64,000 bases of DNA, taken from Nautilus pompilius. Lineage: Eukaryota; Mollusca; Cephalopoda; Nautilida; Nautilidae. Of this stretch, positions 49,171 through 61,069 are shown piece by piece (position 1 is the first letter of the stretch; each line of letters starts with the position of its first letter). The position numbers and the translations under genes are program-made. The notes beneath the pieces were generated by a model. It saw only the letters and a list, made by a program, of their open reading frames with translations. It did not search any database and was not told the origin of the DNA. Location of the stretch: the NCBI GenBank assembly GCA_018389105.1, contig JACATO010002137.1, positions 248,001 through 312,000 of the forward strand, written 5' to 3'.

Positions 49171-50579
49171 AGGTCTAAAATATAAATGACATTTTGCCAT
49201 ATTTACAGAAATATTTTATTAAACATAGTTTCAAAAAAAAGAGTAGAAGTTAATCTTTTGAATAACAAAATTTCTTAATATGTTAATCTGAACTTTTTGC
49301 AAACATTATTTACAAGAAAAATAGGACTAATAATCATTTTCTAACACTGATTTTCAATGTAAAAAAAAGATGGTATTTCTGGACTAATGAATGCTGCCTA
49401 AAGTAATCTTGTCAGAAATATATGCCATTGCTTACCATTAATCTTTAAAAGTTTCTGCAAACTTTATATCATCCTTTTGCTGCTATCTTTCCTCTTCTAT
49501 CTATCACCTTACTGGTAGAATTCTTGGTAAATCAACATAAATGGCCTTTTTCTTAGAGAGCCCATTATTTTGGGGAACAGTTAAGTGGCCTTGTGTTCAC
49601 TAGGTTACTGTGAGCCAAAGAAATTGCCAAAGTAGTAAGTGCCTAAACTTTGCTGTCTTTGCAAGATCCATTCTTTCAGACAACTCGTCAGATCTCAGAA
49701 TCATTTTTTTCTTTTCTGCAGCAATGTTTGCACATTCAAAATTTGTTTGCAATTTGGGAACCATTGAAGGGAGCTGCAGTGAAATTTTGACTTATTGACA
49801 TGACACTGCTTCCGTTTGCTTGTGAGGAGACAAACGGATTTGGAAGATATGCTACGTGGTGTCTGTTACATGACACAAGCTCTGCCGCTACTGGTGTCTG
49901 TGCAGAAGACTGGAAGCTTTTAATTAGTTTCCATATACCAACCTGGTGTCTTTCCCTTCATTTGTATCATGTTGGCACACAGTAGCAAAATCCTCCATGC
50001 TGCTGGGGCAGATTTTCTTGCTACAGAAAGGGCTCATTAGCTTGTGAAATATCTATCTATATAATCTCAACAAACTATGGCAAACCACAGCTGGTTATTA
50101 ACCCTTATTGAGTTATGATTTAAAAAAAAAATGTTAAAAATCTAACCCAGTAAGCAAAATAACCAGGGTTTGGTGCTGAAAATAGTTTTTTTCTTCTTTT
50201 TTTAAGGCTTTAAATATCCCAAAGTGTGATTGAGGACTCAAATTTGCTTCCTGGTTGGACCAACTTGATTTGGCAAACCTTCCTGGCGTGGTTTCTTCCC
50301 ACTTCAGAAAGAAAAAGATGATTTCTAGTGGGACTGCAGCACTAACGCTCTTCTTGCCAGACTTGTCTTTCTCTTAAACATCAGTGCTAAAAAAAAAAAA
50401 AAAGAGTCTTAGAACAATCCAGTTTTTAAAAGATTCTGTTATTACATTTATCATGTCGTATATTATGTTACCTCGCAAATTGTAGGGCAGATTTTTTTAG
50501 CCAGCATTTTCGTTATTCACATATAGGATATTTTGCTATTTCTTCTTTTTTTTTTTAATAGGTTATTTTATTTTTTTAG

Positions 50580-50660
50580 GAAAAAGTTCCAATGAGTAAT
50601 GGCGCTACTGATATTCAGGAACATATGAAAGATGGAAATTCTGATTTATTGTCGTTAAAG
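50580..50660 (+). CDS. orphan exon-like segment (27 codons)
   Basis: 81 bases between a strong acceptor (T-rich tract ending tttttttag at 50579) and a good donor gtatgc at 50661. Only one frame is open, phase 0/0, reading EKVPMSNGATDIQEHMKD followed by GNSDLLSLK, with ATG at 50592. Codon character looks real, unlike its surroundings. It is not compatible with the Smad exon-1 donor (phase 2), which would give a stop after four codons. It could be a first or alternative exon of another transcript whose other exons lie outside the window. Product not recognised. Confidence 0.4.
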
Positions 50661-53420
50661 GTATGCACAAAGTAACCTTAAGCTAAATGCTTCCAGTAAT
50701 GCAATTATTTTCTAATTTAAGAACAATAAATGTAATACAGTGAGCCGTTCTCTTACCTGAAATTTTGGCATCAAAATATTAAAGAACAGTTTTTCAAGAC
50801 TTGCGATGTGTTGACATGAATCAGATGGTGTAAAAGTGATGCTACCATTGGTAGAGAGATGCCGTAATACCATTGGCTAATGTAGGTCATATGGTCACTA
50901 GGGGCAGATCATATATTATAATTCAATATTTTATATTAAAAATAATATTAGAAAATTCAGACACTTTATTTCAAGCATAAAATAAGCAATATATAAGAAT
51001 ATACAAGTTAGACATAAGCTATACTATGGAGATTTCATGTAGTAGTAGGATGAATATGTATTTCTTGCATTTATAAAGGCACTGTCATATTTAATATTTT
51101 TAATGTTTTGTTTTCAATAATTCCAACTTTGAAATAATTTATCTGATTTATTTACTTATCCCAGTTTTCATTTCTAAGGGATGCAGTCTACACCAGCTAT
51201 CTTGGTTTACAGTCGGTTCACAGTAATTGCATTAAAAAGGGTTTTTTTTTTTAAATATAATGTAAAGAAAGCTCAGCCTGACTCTGCTAATCCTGGTATC
51301 AGGGTAATTAACCAATCTGAGAGCAGTTTACACGCACAACCTTAAAACGTGATAAGTGGTTGAGCAGCAGCTTGGAATGCTTGGTACGTGTAGTAAGCTT
51401 ACTATTATACCGAAGTAGCCTTTAATCCCGTGAAGGAAATATGAATGAAAAACATCAAAAAAAAAAAAAAGTATCGCCGTTTTTGAAAGTTCCTTTTTAC
51501 CTCCTGATTTACTGCAAAAGCCCCCACTTTTGGAAGTGCTGGCCATCAGCAAAACAAATTTGTTGTAGTAATTACAAACTTTCGTTCTGCATAAAAAGCT
51601 CGGAAGGCTACGGCAGTAAATAACAACAGTTCTGTTATTCCAGCCGCTGCGTCACTTCGAAACGGGCATGGCTGTGGACATATAAGGTTTTTCTAAGGAG
51701 CAGAAAAAGGGGCAAATACAGTCAAGTTTTAAGAGTAGAGTTGCTTTACTTGGCACAGGTTGACTGGTATATATTTATGGTGTCTGGGATCATTGAGAAA
51801 CGCTACAAACATAATCTTTTGCCGTGTTTGAATGCAGCTGAATGTTTTGGCAAAGAATGTGCACAGGGCCTCCCGTTAATAGCATTACAGTATTTGTGGA
51901 AAAACATCTTCTGATGACTGTTTTGTCTCGAAATGGAATACATTTTAAACGTTGCAGTTGCCTCCATAATTACAGATTCTGTGTACACTTTATAATCTAC
52001 ATTTTGAATTTTTAAATGACTTTCTGAGTTTCTTTTTACTTGCATCCACTTGTTGCATGTTCTCTTTCAATTAAATGTAACCATATATTAGTCGAGTTGA
52101 TTTAAAACAGAAGACAAAACACAGGAATTTATCATCAAAAAAAAATAGAATGTCAGCACTTGATTTGGTTTATAATACTATGAGGTACTAGTACAGTAGA
52201 TTTTTGTCCCTAGATCAATAATTAATTTAATTTATCATAAACAGATAATACATTTATTTAAAATCTTAATGTGTTTGCACATTTGAAAACTTGATTTAGC
52301 AAATCAATGTTGACTCTGCTGGATACTATTGCAGTGATGCTATTTTCAGCTGGGCTTCATTGAAATTAAAGAAAAGGCAGGAAATTTATAAATGGACATT
52401 ATTCCAGCTGCTGTTATACATGGTCAGTCTGTTTATTATGTTATGAAAATGAGACATCTATTTATAGACAGGTTGGACTCTCTATCTTAGGAGCAAGTAG
52501 GAGTTCACATCAGACTGAGAGAAGAGAATTAAAGTATCCAGCCAGGAGGGTCAAATTAAGTTATGCAGACAGAGTTCAAGGGGCCCTTTCCATCTTAAGT
52601 ATTTTAATGGGTTTTTTCTTTGAATTGCAACATAAGCATTTTCTATTTTCTTTCAAAACATTGGGAGCTGGTATAAAATTTGGTTGAGTGAAAGATGAAT
52701 TGCTCTTGTCATGCTAGTCACAGAAAGCAAGGCATGTATAATAGATTTATAAATCAGATCAGTCTGTGTAGCAATCTTCTTGGCGGGGATTTATAAGTAA
52801 AGGAGATTGCACCTGCAGGATAGAAAGATACAATAAGAGATGGTTTTGGAACAATTTACCAGGAATCTTTGCTGCGATTATACAACGTGACTAGATCGGC
52901 TTAGTGAAATGTTGGGGGGGGGGAAGTAATTTCTTATGAAAAAAATTAAGATGATAAATTAGGTTAAAACATTTTGTTTTATTCATGTTTATATACTCTA
53001 ATTTCTCCTGTGCTTGTCTGTTTGTCTTTTTAAGAAAGCTTTGCTACGGTTCACTTTCTGCATCATTTGTACTTGTTTTCTCTAAGGAACGGCCTTTTGG
53101 ATTCCTGGGTTTTGCTCTAAGTACAGTCTCTAACTTGTCCCTCTGTTCTGTGCCAGACTTGGAATTTTGTTTTATCACTCAGTAACATAGGTTTTCAGAA
53201 CAAGAGTCCTTCCTAGAGGAGACTAATGTCACTTGCCATTTAAATGGAGTCACAAAGCAGTGGAATAGTTTTAGTATTGCACACCTGTAATCAAATGTTT
53301 ATGATAGAAACATATACACGAATGAGCTGACTTAATTGGTGTAGACAGGCTAACAAATGGCTAACAATTGTAGTTTTTAGGAACTCTGAGAAAATCTTCA
53401 TTTAATAATCCTTAAAGTTA
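50661..53420. other. AT-rich sequence, no feature seen
   Basis: No further exon in phase with 50580-50660 and no recognised repeat. Confidence 0.35.
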
Positions 53421-53425
53421 GCAAA

Positions 53426-53490
53426 TTAACCCTTTGTACACCACCTGGGGTGCATTTGTGTCTCACTACCCTTTTTAGTAATGTGCATAT
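53426..53490 (+). mobile_element. piggyBac-type MITE terminus fragment
   Basis: TTAACCCTTTGTACACCACCTGG matches the left terminus of the copy at 60797, but the body is not continued. Confidence 0.35.
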
Positions 53491-54509
53491 GTAATATAAT
53501 TACTGTAAAAGGTTTGTTTCATTGTAAGCCTCTGTCTGTCTGTCTGTCTGCGTGCGTGCATGCGTTATTTCAGAATTGGCAAGCCAAGCTGCTGGCATCC
53601 AAAAGATAAAATAAGAGTTTATTCTAAATTTGTTTTTAATATTATTTTCAGCATCTAAAACTGTAACTCTAAAGCATGACAGGTACACCTTTACCCACCG
53701 TAATCTTTCTGTTAACATGGCTCTGCTTGTTTGCAAGCGTATCATTCTGTACGCTTGATTATCTTTTCATAAAAACTAGTGAATTAATGGCCAGGAGGGG
53801 CCTGCGCCATTAGTTTCATACCACGCCCCCTAGAGCATTTTAAACTTTTGTCTGCTGGATAAAAACTGAAAATCTGCTATATTGTGCATTTAAGATGTTC
53901 AGGAATTGATACAGCAGGGATGTTCAAAGGAAACTAGTCCAGGTGCATTTGTGGCAACTGTATCTTCAGCTGGGTTTTATTTCAACATCTCTAGTATAGA
54001 TAAATGCATTTTGTGTGTGTTAAATTCTTCTTAGGTTTAGCAAATCCCTCGAAAACAACAAAAATCTGGGGCAGACATTTTGTTTCATTAACGAAGACAC
54101 AATTTGTTTGATTAATGACAACTTTTGGAACTTTGAAAACCAATTAAACAAAATTAAGAATCTTGTTGTTTTAAAATTGCAAAATTAGGCGGGGGTTGGG
54201 GGGGGGGAGAAAAAAAGGAATCTGCTTTTTGATCGGCATGAATAAGGAAATTTCTGAGATGGCATGAACCTAGTGTATTAGTTATATCCCTTTTGATATA
54301 CTGATTTCTGGCATCGTTTCTGGTTAGTGTAGATTTCAAATGTGAATTGTTCATGCAAGAGAAATGCATTGTCACCAGAAAGTGAGCGTAGAGTGATAAG
54401 AAAACGAGTTACCAGTGCACGCCAGTTTATTTCTGTTCACTCGATATCCACCTTCCAAAGGATGGTAGGTTACGAGCTAGTTGACAGTTGTAATTACAGT
54501 AACAAAATA

Positions 54510-54821
54510 TAGACGGTCATTGACTTACAACCGTGTTCCGTTATGACCGACTGGTCGTAAATCGAATTGGACGTAAGTCGGACTGGTATATCTGTAGATT
54601 CCACATTACCGTATGCATTTTCCTCTTGGTGGACATCATAGAGGGCTTAAGGGGTATTGAAATATAAATAAATGTAGACGAAACTGATGCTGGTGAACAA
54701 CTGAGTTTGGGAAGATGAGCGTTGCCAGCCATGGCGTGGAAACTATCGTATGCCCGGCTGGCTTGGGCTGGACAACACTGCCAGATGCGCGGTCGCAGTC
54801 GTAAGTCAACGACTGCCTGTA
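54510..54821. mobile_element. Tigger-type MITE with terminal inverted repeats
   Basis: The left end reads gacggtcattgacttacaac and the right end, on the minus strand, caggcagtcgttgacttacg. These are imperfect inverted repeats of about 20 bases bounded by TA on both sides (54510-54511, 54820-54821). Internal subterminal motifs (gtcgtaaatcg, ggacgtaagtcgg) repeat the same theme. A TA target and sequence of this form are typical of pogo/Tigger non-autonomous elements. Confidence 0.65.
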
Positions 54822-55689
54822 CACAAACAATAAATAGTATAGGTAGGATGTTTGTAAAGACATTGAGAGGTTTCATTGTTTAATGACTTTTTGTACTACA
54901 TGAAATAGAACAAAAAGATAAATTGTATTACAGCGCCACATGCTTAAAATCTTTATTAAATTTTTCATTTGTTGTTCAGACTCTTGTGAAACTAAAATTA
55001 CTTTAATTGAAGAGAATGTTGGCTGCATCTTGTGGCTTGTTGAGTTATAAAATCAGTTATGGCACCAATGCAAATGTCTAGCACACATTACAACAAGAAT
55101 CTACTTTCTGACAATTCCATCAGGAGTTGGGTGAGAGGAGGTTTAAAGAGACGTGTTCATTTAATGACAGAAATTGCTCTGGTAGACCAGGACCAGCTGC
55201 TGAATAACCAATTTCAAGAAGCAAGCATTTTTGTAAGATTCTGAAAGTAAGATTGCTATAGCGAGTCACAAACCAAGCAGTTATCAGTCACACTGGAGAA
55301 CATCTTCAAGATATTGGCAGTTAGGGTGACTGAATGCAGCATCACTGAAGATGGCAGCTTTGTCAAAGTCATTGCTCATTATCTTTAATCAAGCAGCTTT
55401 GTTCTCCAATTTATCTTTCATTATTCATAGCTAAATACTGAAACCTCTTAGTCTTTATAAACACCCTGTATTTATCAAAAGGAATTTTGCATAATAAATC
55501 ACAAGTTTTAAAACTTAAAAATGTTTATGTATGTATGTATGCGCAGTTGTAAGTTCAATGTTAAGAATTGAATGCATGAGTAAGCAGAATTTTCTAAATG
55601 TATCTGTATAGTATATCCATAGCACAGACCTTTAAAATACTCATTTTCTGAAAGAATGCTATTGGTTTTTTTTTGACATTTATGACAAG

Positions 55690-55720
55690 ATATATATATA
55701 TATCTCTCTCTCTCTCTCGT
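55690..55720 (+). repeat. TA then TC microsatellite
   Basis: Compound run atatatatatatc followed by tctctctctctc. Confidence 0.85.
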
Positions 55721-55950
55721 TTATATTTTTAATGCTAATTTTTGGTATTGAGCACTGAAAGGATATGAAGCAACAAAAAAAGAAGAATTGAAATCTGATC
55801 TTGATTATTTAGCTTTTATGTTTGCGATTTAATTTTGCAGATGAGCTGAAATTTGAAGAGTGATTGGCAAGATTGTGAAATTTGTCTTCCTCAAATGGTT
55901 TGGTGAATACATTCAAGATTATATTTGAAAATAAAAGTAATTGCAAACTT

Positions 55951-55981
55951 CTCTCTCTCTCTCTCTCCATCTTCTCTCCAT

Positions 55982-56015
<34 letters not shown>
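55951..56015 (+). repeat. CT microsatellite
   Basis: CT run with the catctct interruptions also seen in the 28-kb array. Confidence 0.9.
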
Positions 56016-56020
<5 letters not shown>

Positions 56021-57224
56021 AAAACAGTTGAAAACGTAAGTGCGGTCAGGATAATATCCGGATTTTTGTTAATCAGTCTTTGTATTTAGGCCCTGGTAAC
56101 TTTCGGAGAATCAGAATGTACCTTTCACATGTCTAGCTCTTATTAGTGGCACTAGTAATGCCTTTTGTTCGGCATAGCCATGTGAAGGATAAAGACGGGA
56201 AGTATAGCCCCATTTTGTACCTTTCAGCCACAATATTCAACATATGTGTGACCCATACATTTTCATAAGCAGTCTCTATCTGTTAGCTTAGAACTGAGTA
56301 TTGTCTACCACTTGGCTAGTTTTGATATATAACTTGTTGCTATTGTGAAAGTTTATGGATAAAAATTACTTACCGTGTCCAAAATATGCTACACAAGAAT
56401 CCAACTGGGAAATCTCTCAAACTCTTTCACCTTTTTTCCCTTGGTAGTTTGTAATAGCGATTCTATTCACAAGTTGCAGATAGTGGAGCTACATAAAGGA
56501 CCACGTTGAACTTCAAATCTACCTTTGTTTGTGTTTAATTATGTTTGAAGTAAAACAAAATAAATAAGGATATTTTAATGAGGAAAAGATTTAAATGCAA
56601 GCTATGCTGAGTACCTGGACGGTTATTGGTTGCTTTTAGATAACACTGTATTTTTTGACTTTTTCTTACCACTACATTATTCCAGTTATGGAGCTAGCAG
56701 TCATTCTGTTAGCTTCATCAGGGTTAGTCTCAATGAGAATTGTTCTTGGTGGGCAAATATCGATGCCATATTTATTTCCAGTATTATGTAATTGCTTTCT
56801 GTGAATAAAGATAATGACTTGTTATATCTTTTAGGTAGCTGCATAATTTCTGTTAAAAGTATAGACAAGTAGTTATCTAAATGAGATACGTTTTATCTGC
56901 AAAAGTATGCCTTCTATATATTTGTCCATGCCGTGTTCCTTATGTAAGGTTTTTTTATGTTAAGATTGGGATTCTGGTTACTTTACTTTCATTTAATGGA
57001 AAAATTTTACTCCATTTGTTTTTTGATTTGGTTATGATAAATTAGTTTGCTCTTCAAGAATCACAGTCAAATAATGGTAAAGAAAGATTAAACCGATCTG
57101 TGGCTAAAACTGCAATCAGCGCTCTAATTCTTCAATCAATAAATCAGTGGTACGCGATCCACTTATATATCAGGGTGGACCTCTTGGAATTAGTTCTGCT
57201 GGCGGTTGGTTATGAATGGAGGGC

Positions 57225-57545
57225 CTACATTATTTTCAGCAGCAAGATGGCCGCTGCTACGCATGCTGCATGGGGGAACTCTTGCACATATCCGTGGTGA
57301 TTTTTGGGTGGAATGAACACTGTTAGACGTACGGCTGCCAGGTTCTCCAGATTTATCAACAGGTGACTTTCAGCTCTGGGGAGACCTAAAGTTGAAAACA
57401 TATAACAACAAACCTCGATTGATTCATGCACTTTAGGATAACATTTCTGTCAGAGCTGCAAGAGCTGCAATTACATCTGATGCAGAGGGTGCTAAAATGT
57501 CTTGATGCAAATGGATGTCACTCCCTGGCTTGATCTTGTGTCATG
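57225..57545 (+). pseudogene. decayed mariner-like (IS630 superfamily) transposase, C-terminal part
   Basis: Reading across frames gives a QQDG segment near 57237, then LPGSPDLSTGDFQLWGDLK, LKTYNNKPRLIHAL and KWMSLPGLIL. The order 'FQQDGAxPHxA ... xPRSPDLTPxDFxLWGxLK ... YxxxPxxxxxLxxxI ... CIxxxGxHF' is typical of a mariner-like family widespread in invertebrates. Stops and indels show it is dead. Confidence 0.55.
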
Positions 57546-57549
57546 TAGT

Positions 57550-58900
57550 ATATCTAATAGAATTCTAAAAATACGGATAAGATAATTGACGATTGGCATT
57601 ATTTAAAATAAATGAAAACAAATGGTGGTCATTACTTCAGTTCAGTCGGTAATGTTGATTGATGTATCTTTTTCTATAAAATTTACATTATCATACTTTT
57701 TAACTTAAAAAGGTGGCGATATTTGCCTTTAAGAGTAACCAACTTCATTTTATCCAGAAAATTTGCTGAGTATTAACATTGTAGGTGTGATAATAGAACA
57801 TGTAAAATGAGGAAATGGATTATTATATTTTTATGTTTTAGCATTCAATATAGTCCACTTAACAAAAAAAAAAACACCAAATCATTTACTTTTTTAAAAC
57901 AAAGTGAGTGTATTGAGCACTAGGATAAATAGTTCTAGTGGTGATGTGAAGTCTTGAGTATTTGAGGTGTAAATCAATCTGTGCCACATCCAGCTGTTCA
58001 TTCATAAGTGAGGCTTATCCTACACTTGTGAAAGTAATGTTAGAACAGTCACCCAACTTCTCCCTTATGGGTAGAAGATGTGTGATGTTGTTTTCCCACT
58101 TTTCACCCCAGAGACAGATCTTTCTCCATCTATTTCCAGTAAACTGAAAGACAAGGTATCAATGAATTGACAAACATCATCCTTTTCCTTCTCTCTTTCC
58201 ACTGGGGTCGCTTGACAATTAATTCAAGAATCACCACTCGGCTCTGTGTTACAAGTTCCTTAAGAAGAAGGGTCACGAATGCTTCTGACTGCAACTGAGC
58301 AAAGATGTTCGTTAGCGACAGATCTGAGTATGGGCTGTGAAAGGGTTGTAGATTTAAACATGTAGGTGTGTCAGAATTACCTTTTTTCCAATTTCTTTTG
58401 ACTAAATTTCATAATGTTTTCTGTTGCAGACAGCAAAAAGATAGTTAGTTTCTACTTCTCATTGTAGGGAATGTGTGTTGATTTTTCATTGAATGTCAGA
58501 AGAAAATTAACCTAAATGACAGTTTTATGTTTTTCCAGAAATTTTGCCACGGAGTTGGGTTGTATCTGAGACATCTCTGTCATAACAGGGCCTAGAATCA
58601 AAGTCCACAGTTAAGTGGATGTATAGGTTTGGTAGAACTTTCTCAACTAGTTCTATTTGGTAGCTAAATTGAATTGATTTCTCAATAAGGGCTATTTTAC
58701 TCTTATTGCATCTACATTATCCACTGAGATTGCTATTTATAATTTGATGTTAGTAACTAGACGCATTGGATTTACTTTGGTAAGACTGTCATTTCTAATT
58801 TTCAACTTAATTTAACTGATTTGTGGTCTGTGTTGTGTTATTATTTTGTTGTTGTCCTCTTGTCAAGCCCCTACTGCTTGGAAGGTGTGGGGTATCAGCT
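57550..58900. other. Smad intron, no feature seen
   Basis: AT-rich, no recognised exon or repeat. Confidence 0.35.
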
Positions 58901-58904
58901 TTAG

Positions 58905-59070
58905 CCACCAAGGGAATAAAATGTGTAACTAGAACTAGAACTCTTCATTTTTAGATATAGGAAGGAACCCACATGGCCAGATAGAAGAGTTCCTGGCAGA
59001 GAAGGTCTCTAGTTTAACCCAGGCCCCAGTAGTATAGCCACTGGCTGCTTAGTTTATTGTCCTGACTGAT
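58905..59070 (-). repeat. family A SINE fragment
   Basis: Contains aactcttcatttttagat, ggaaggaaccc and the tRNA-like end (agtatagccactggctgc on the plus strand) in the same order as the better preserved copies. Confidence 0.45.
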
Positions 59071-59749
59071 CTGAGTTAACTAGTTCACTTGAGTTGAACA
59101 TTCCACTGTGAAAGAGGATCCCTCTTTTTATTATTGGTTCAGCTTATCAACTCCGAAATTTAAGGGAATTTATTTTTGTCATCAAGCTTTAACTGTGGTA
59201 ATTAACTGTTTATGTTTTAAATTAAATAGTTTTAATTTATAAGTTTGTACAAAAATTTACACCAGTTGAATTATTTTTAGCCATTTGGACTTGATGTCTG
59301 GTATCAGTGCAAAGGAAATTCCACTTGATTTCTTTTTTTAATTAGTTTGTTTTGAAATCAAATATTTATTTCACTCAGATACAAAATAAACAATACATCC
59401 ATCTAACAAGTAAGTTTATTTAGTGTTAATCATCAGGTACTGGATTTATTCAGATAACTTTCTCTGTCTTTTGTCTTGCTTGTATGTTATTGTTGCCTTG
59501 AACCGCATTCAGATCATCGGTTGCTAGTAAAAGTTCTGTAATGAAGAGACATTTGGTGAAATAGATGATCACGGCACATAGTAGAATAGAGAAGTTCTGT
59601 CACCTTTGTTAAAAGCGGAGAAAAGCAGATTTAAAATGATTATTGTGTAAAGATAAATAAATCAGAGTTACTGGTAATGAAAGCAGGTATCTCCTAATAG
59701 TAGGAATGATGGATAGACTCTCGTTCACAGAGAGTTAGTGTTGGTGTTA

Positions 59750-60005
59750 TCCTTATCCTGATTGTAGCCTGATATCTGCAACTCATGATCACTAGCTGAT
59801 GCAGAACCTGTTGTGGGATGTTCTTCCACTATTCCTGTAAGATCCGAAGAAGTTCCCAGTGTATCTGCAGTGCTGGCTGTCACAACATGCATGGTAATCA
59901 GACTGAGCCAAAGATGTCTTAGAGTTCAGGTCTGGAGGGTGGAGAGGGGCCATAGGGTAACACATTGATATTGGCAATATGCAAAAAGATTTGATGTTTT
60001 GCTAC
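59750..60005 (-). pseudogene. decayed Tc1-like transposase, C-terminal part
   Basis: The minus strand reads INVLPYGPSPPSRPEL, then QPALQIHWELLRILQE, a stop, and WKNIPQQVLHQLVIMSCRYQ. This fits the Tc1 C-terminus '(I)xVLPWPxxSPDLNPIE ... ELxxALQEEWxxIPQQxIxxLVxSMxRRxQAxI' very well, including the IPQQ block. Stops and substitutions (NPIE region lost) show it is dead. Confidence 0.65.
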
Positions 60006-60066
60006 AGAACTCACTGCAATATCTGTAACTGAGTTATTACTTTTTGTCACAGGTTTAATGATGTGT

Positions 60067-60116
60067 TGTATATATGTGTTTTCAGTATCTCGAGATACTG
60101 AAAACACATATATACA
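60067..60116. repeat. perfect 50-bp palindrome
   Basis: Arms 60067-60091 and 60092-60116 are exact reverse complements over 25 bases with no spacer, centred on CTCGAG. Symmetry breaks at the next base on each side. Confidence 0.95.
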
Positions 60117-60796
60117 TGCAAAAAGATCTCTGGATACCCAGGTAGCGAGAAGCTGGATGAAAGAGACCTTACCTTGATCATCATCAGGTAACATTTTCTT
60201 ATACACACATACAAGGTTAGTGCAGTGATTGTAAGACATTTCTCTCCATAAATGAGAAGGATGTAGCATTCATTTCTGCATTTTCAAACTGTCAGCCATT
60301 GGCCTTCTGCTACAGAAAACAGGATTTGCCACACAACATTACATGAAGCAAAATGGTATTTTGAGAAATCGGTTTACTCATTGCCACCATGACGTCAGAC
60401 TATGTGTTGATCTTGGATATGTGGTCATCGTGCCCCCTGCTTTGCCTCTGGTGGTTCTAGTTTATTTAAATTAACAGGTATTCTTGCAGCCTCTTGATTG
60501 GATTATTTCTCTTTGTCAGTAACTGTGGCATTTTGTTAAACTTACAAGAATCACAGCAAATATAACTATGTAGCCTAAGTATCTGGGCATTCTGTAGGGC
60601 CATTATCAGGGTATGTAAGCAATTTGCTTGCAGAGGATCTCAAACTTTCATCTGATGGTCACATATGCAACAATTAACATAGTTGATGGCATCAATAAAC
60701 TGAAAATGATCCTCGTTGTGTTATTGCTTTCCATTGGAATCAACATTGAAAATATTCTCGTAGCTAAACAGTATCTATAATTAATACCCTTTACAT

Positions 60797-61069
60797 TTAA
60801 CCCTCTATATACCAGCTGGAGTTTCTGACTACCCCCTAATCTGTATTACGTAGTGTGGGTTGAGCCATGTGGAATATGACACACAGTACCTTCCTTTTTA
60901 ATGTAACCCTTAAGTCCATATTGCTCCAGCCCCTACATGTTTTGCATCACAAGTGTGTTGACTAAATATATAGCCAGCCCAACATAGACTACTCTACTGC
61001 TTTTAGGTTTGGGTGATAATGTGCCTAGGTGGTATAAGGTAAAAACTGATAGTGTATGCAAAGGGTTAA
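60797..61069 (+). mobile_element. piggyBac-type MITE, best preserved copy
   Basis: Bounded by TTAA on both sides (60797-60800 and 61066-61069). Left end TTAACCCTCTATATACC, right end GTATGCAAAGGGTTAA, i.e. inverted repeats. TTAA target duplication and CCCT termini are the hallmark of piggyBac elements. Internal 265 bases, no coding capacity. Diverged copies lie at 16618, 19955/20519, 34150, 48913 and (fragment) 53426. Confidence 0.75.

Noticed and set aside
54541-54876. 111-codon minus-strand open frame
   Set aside because: Mostly inside the Tigger-type MITE; no protein similarity seen.
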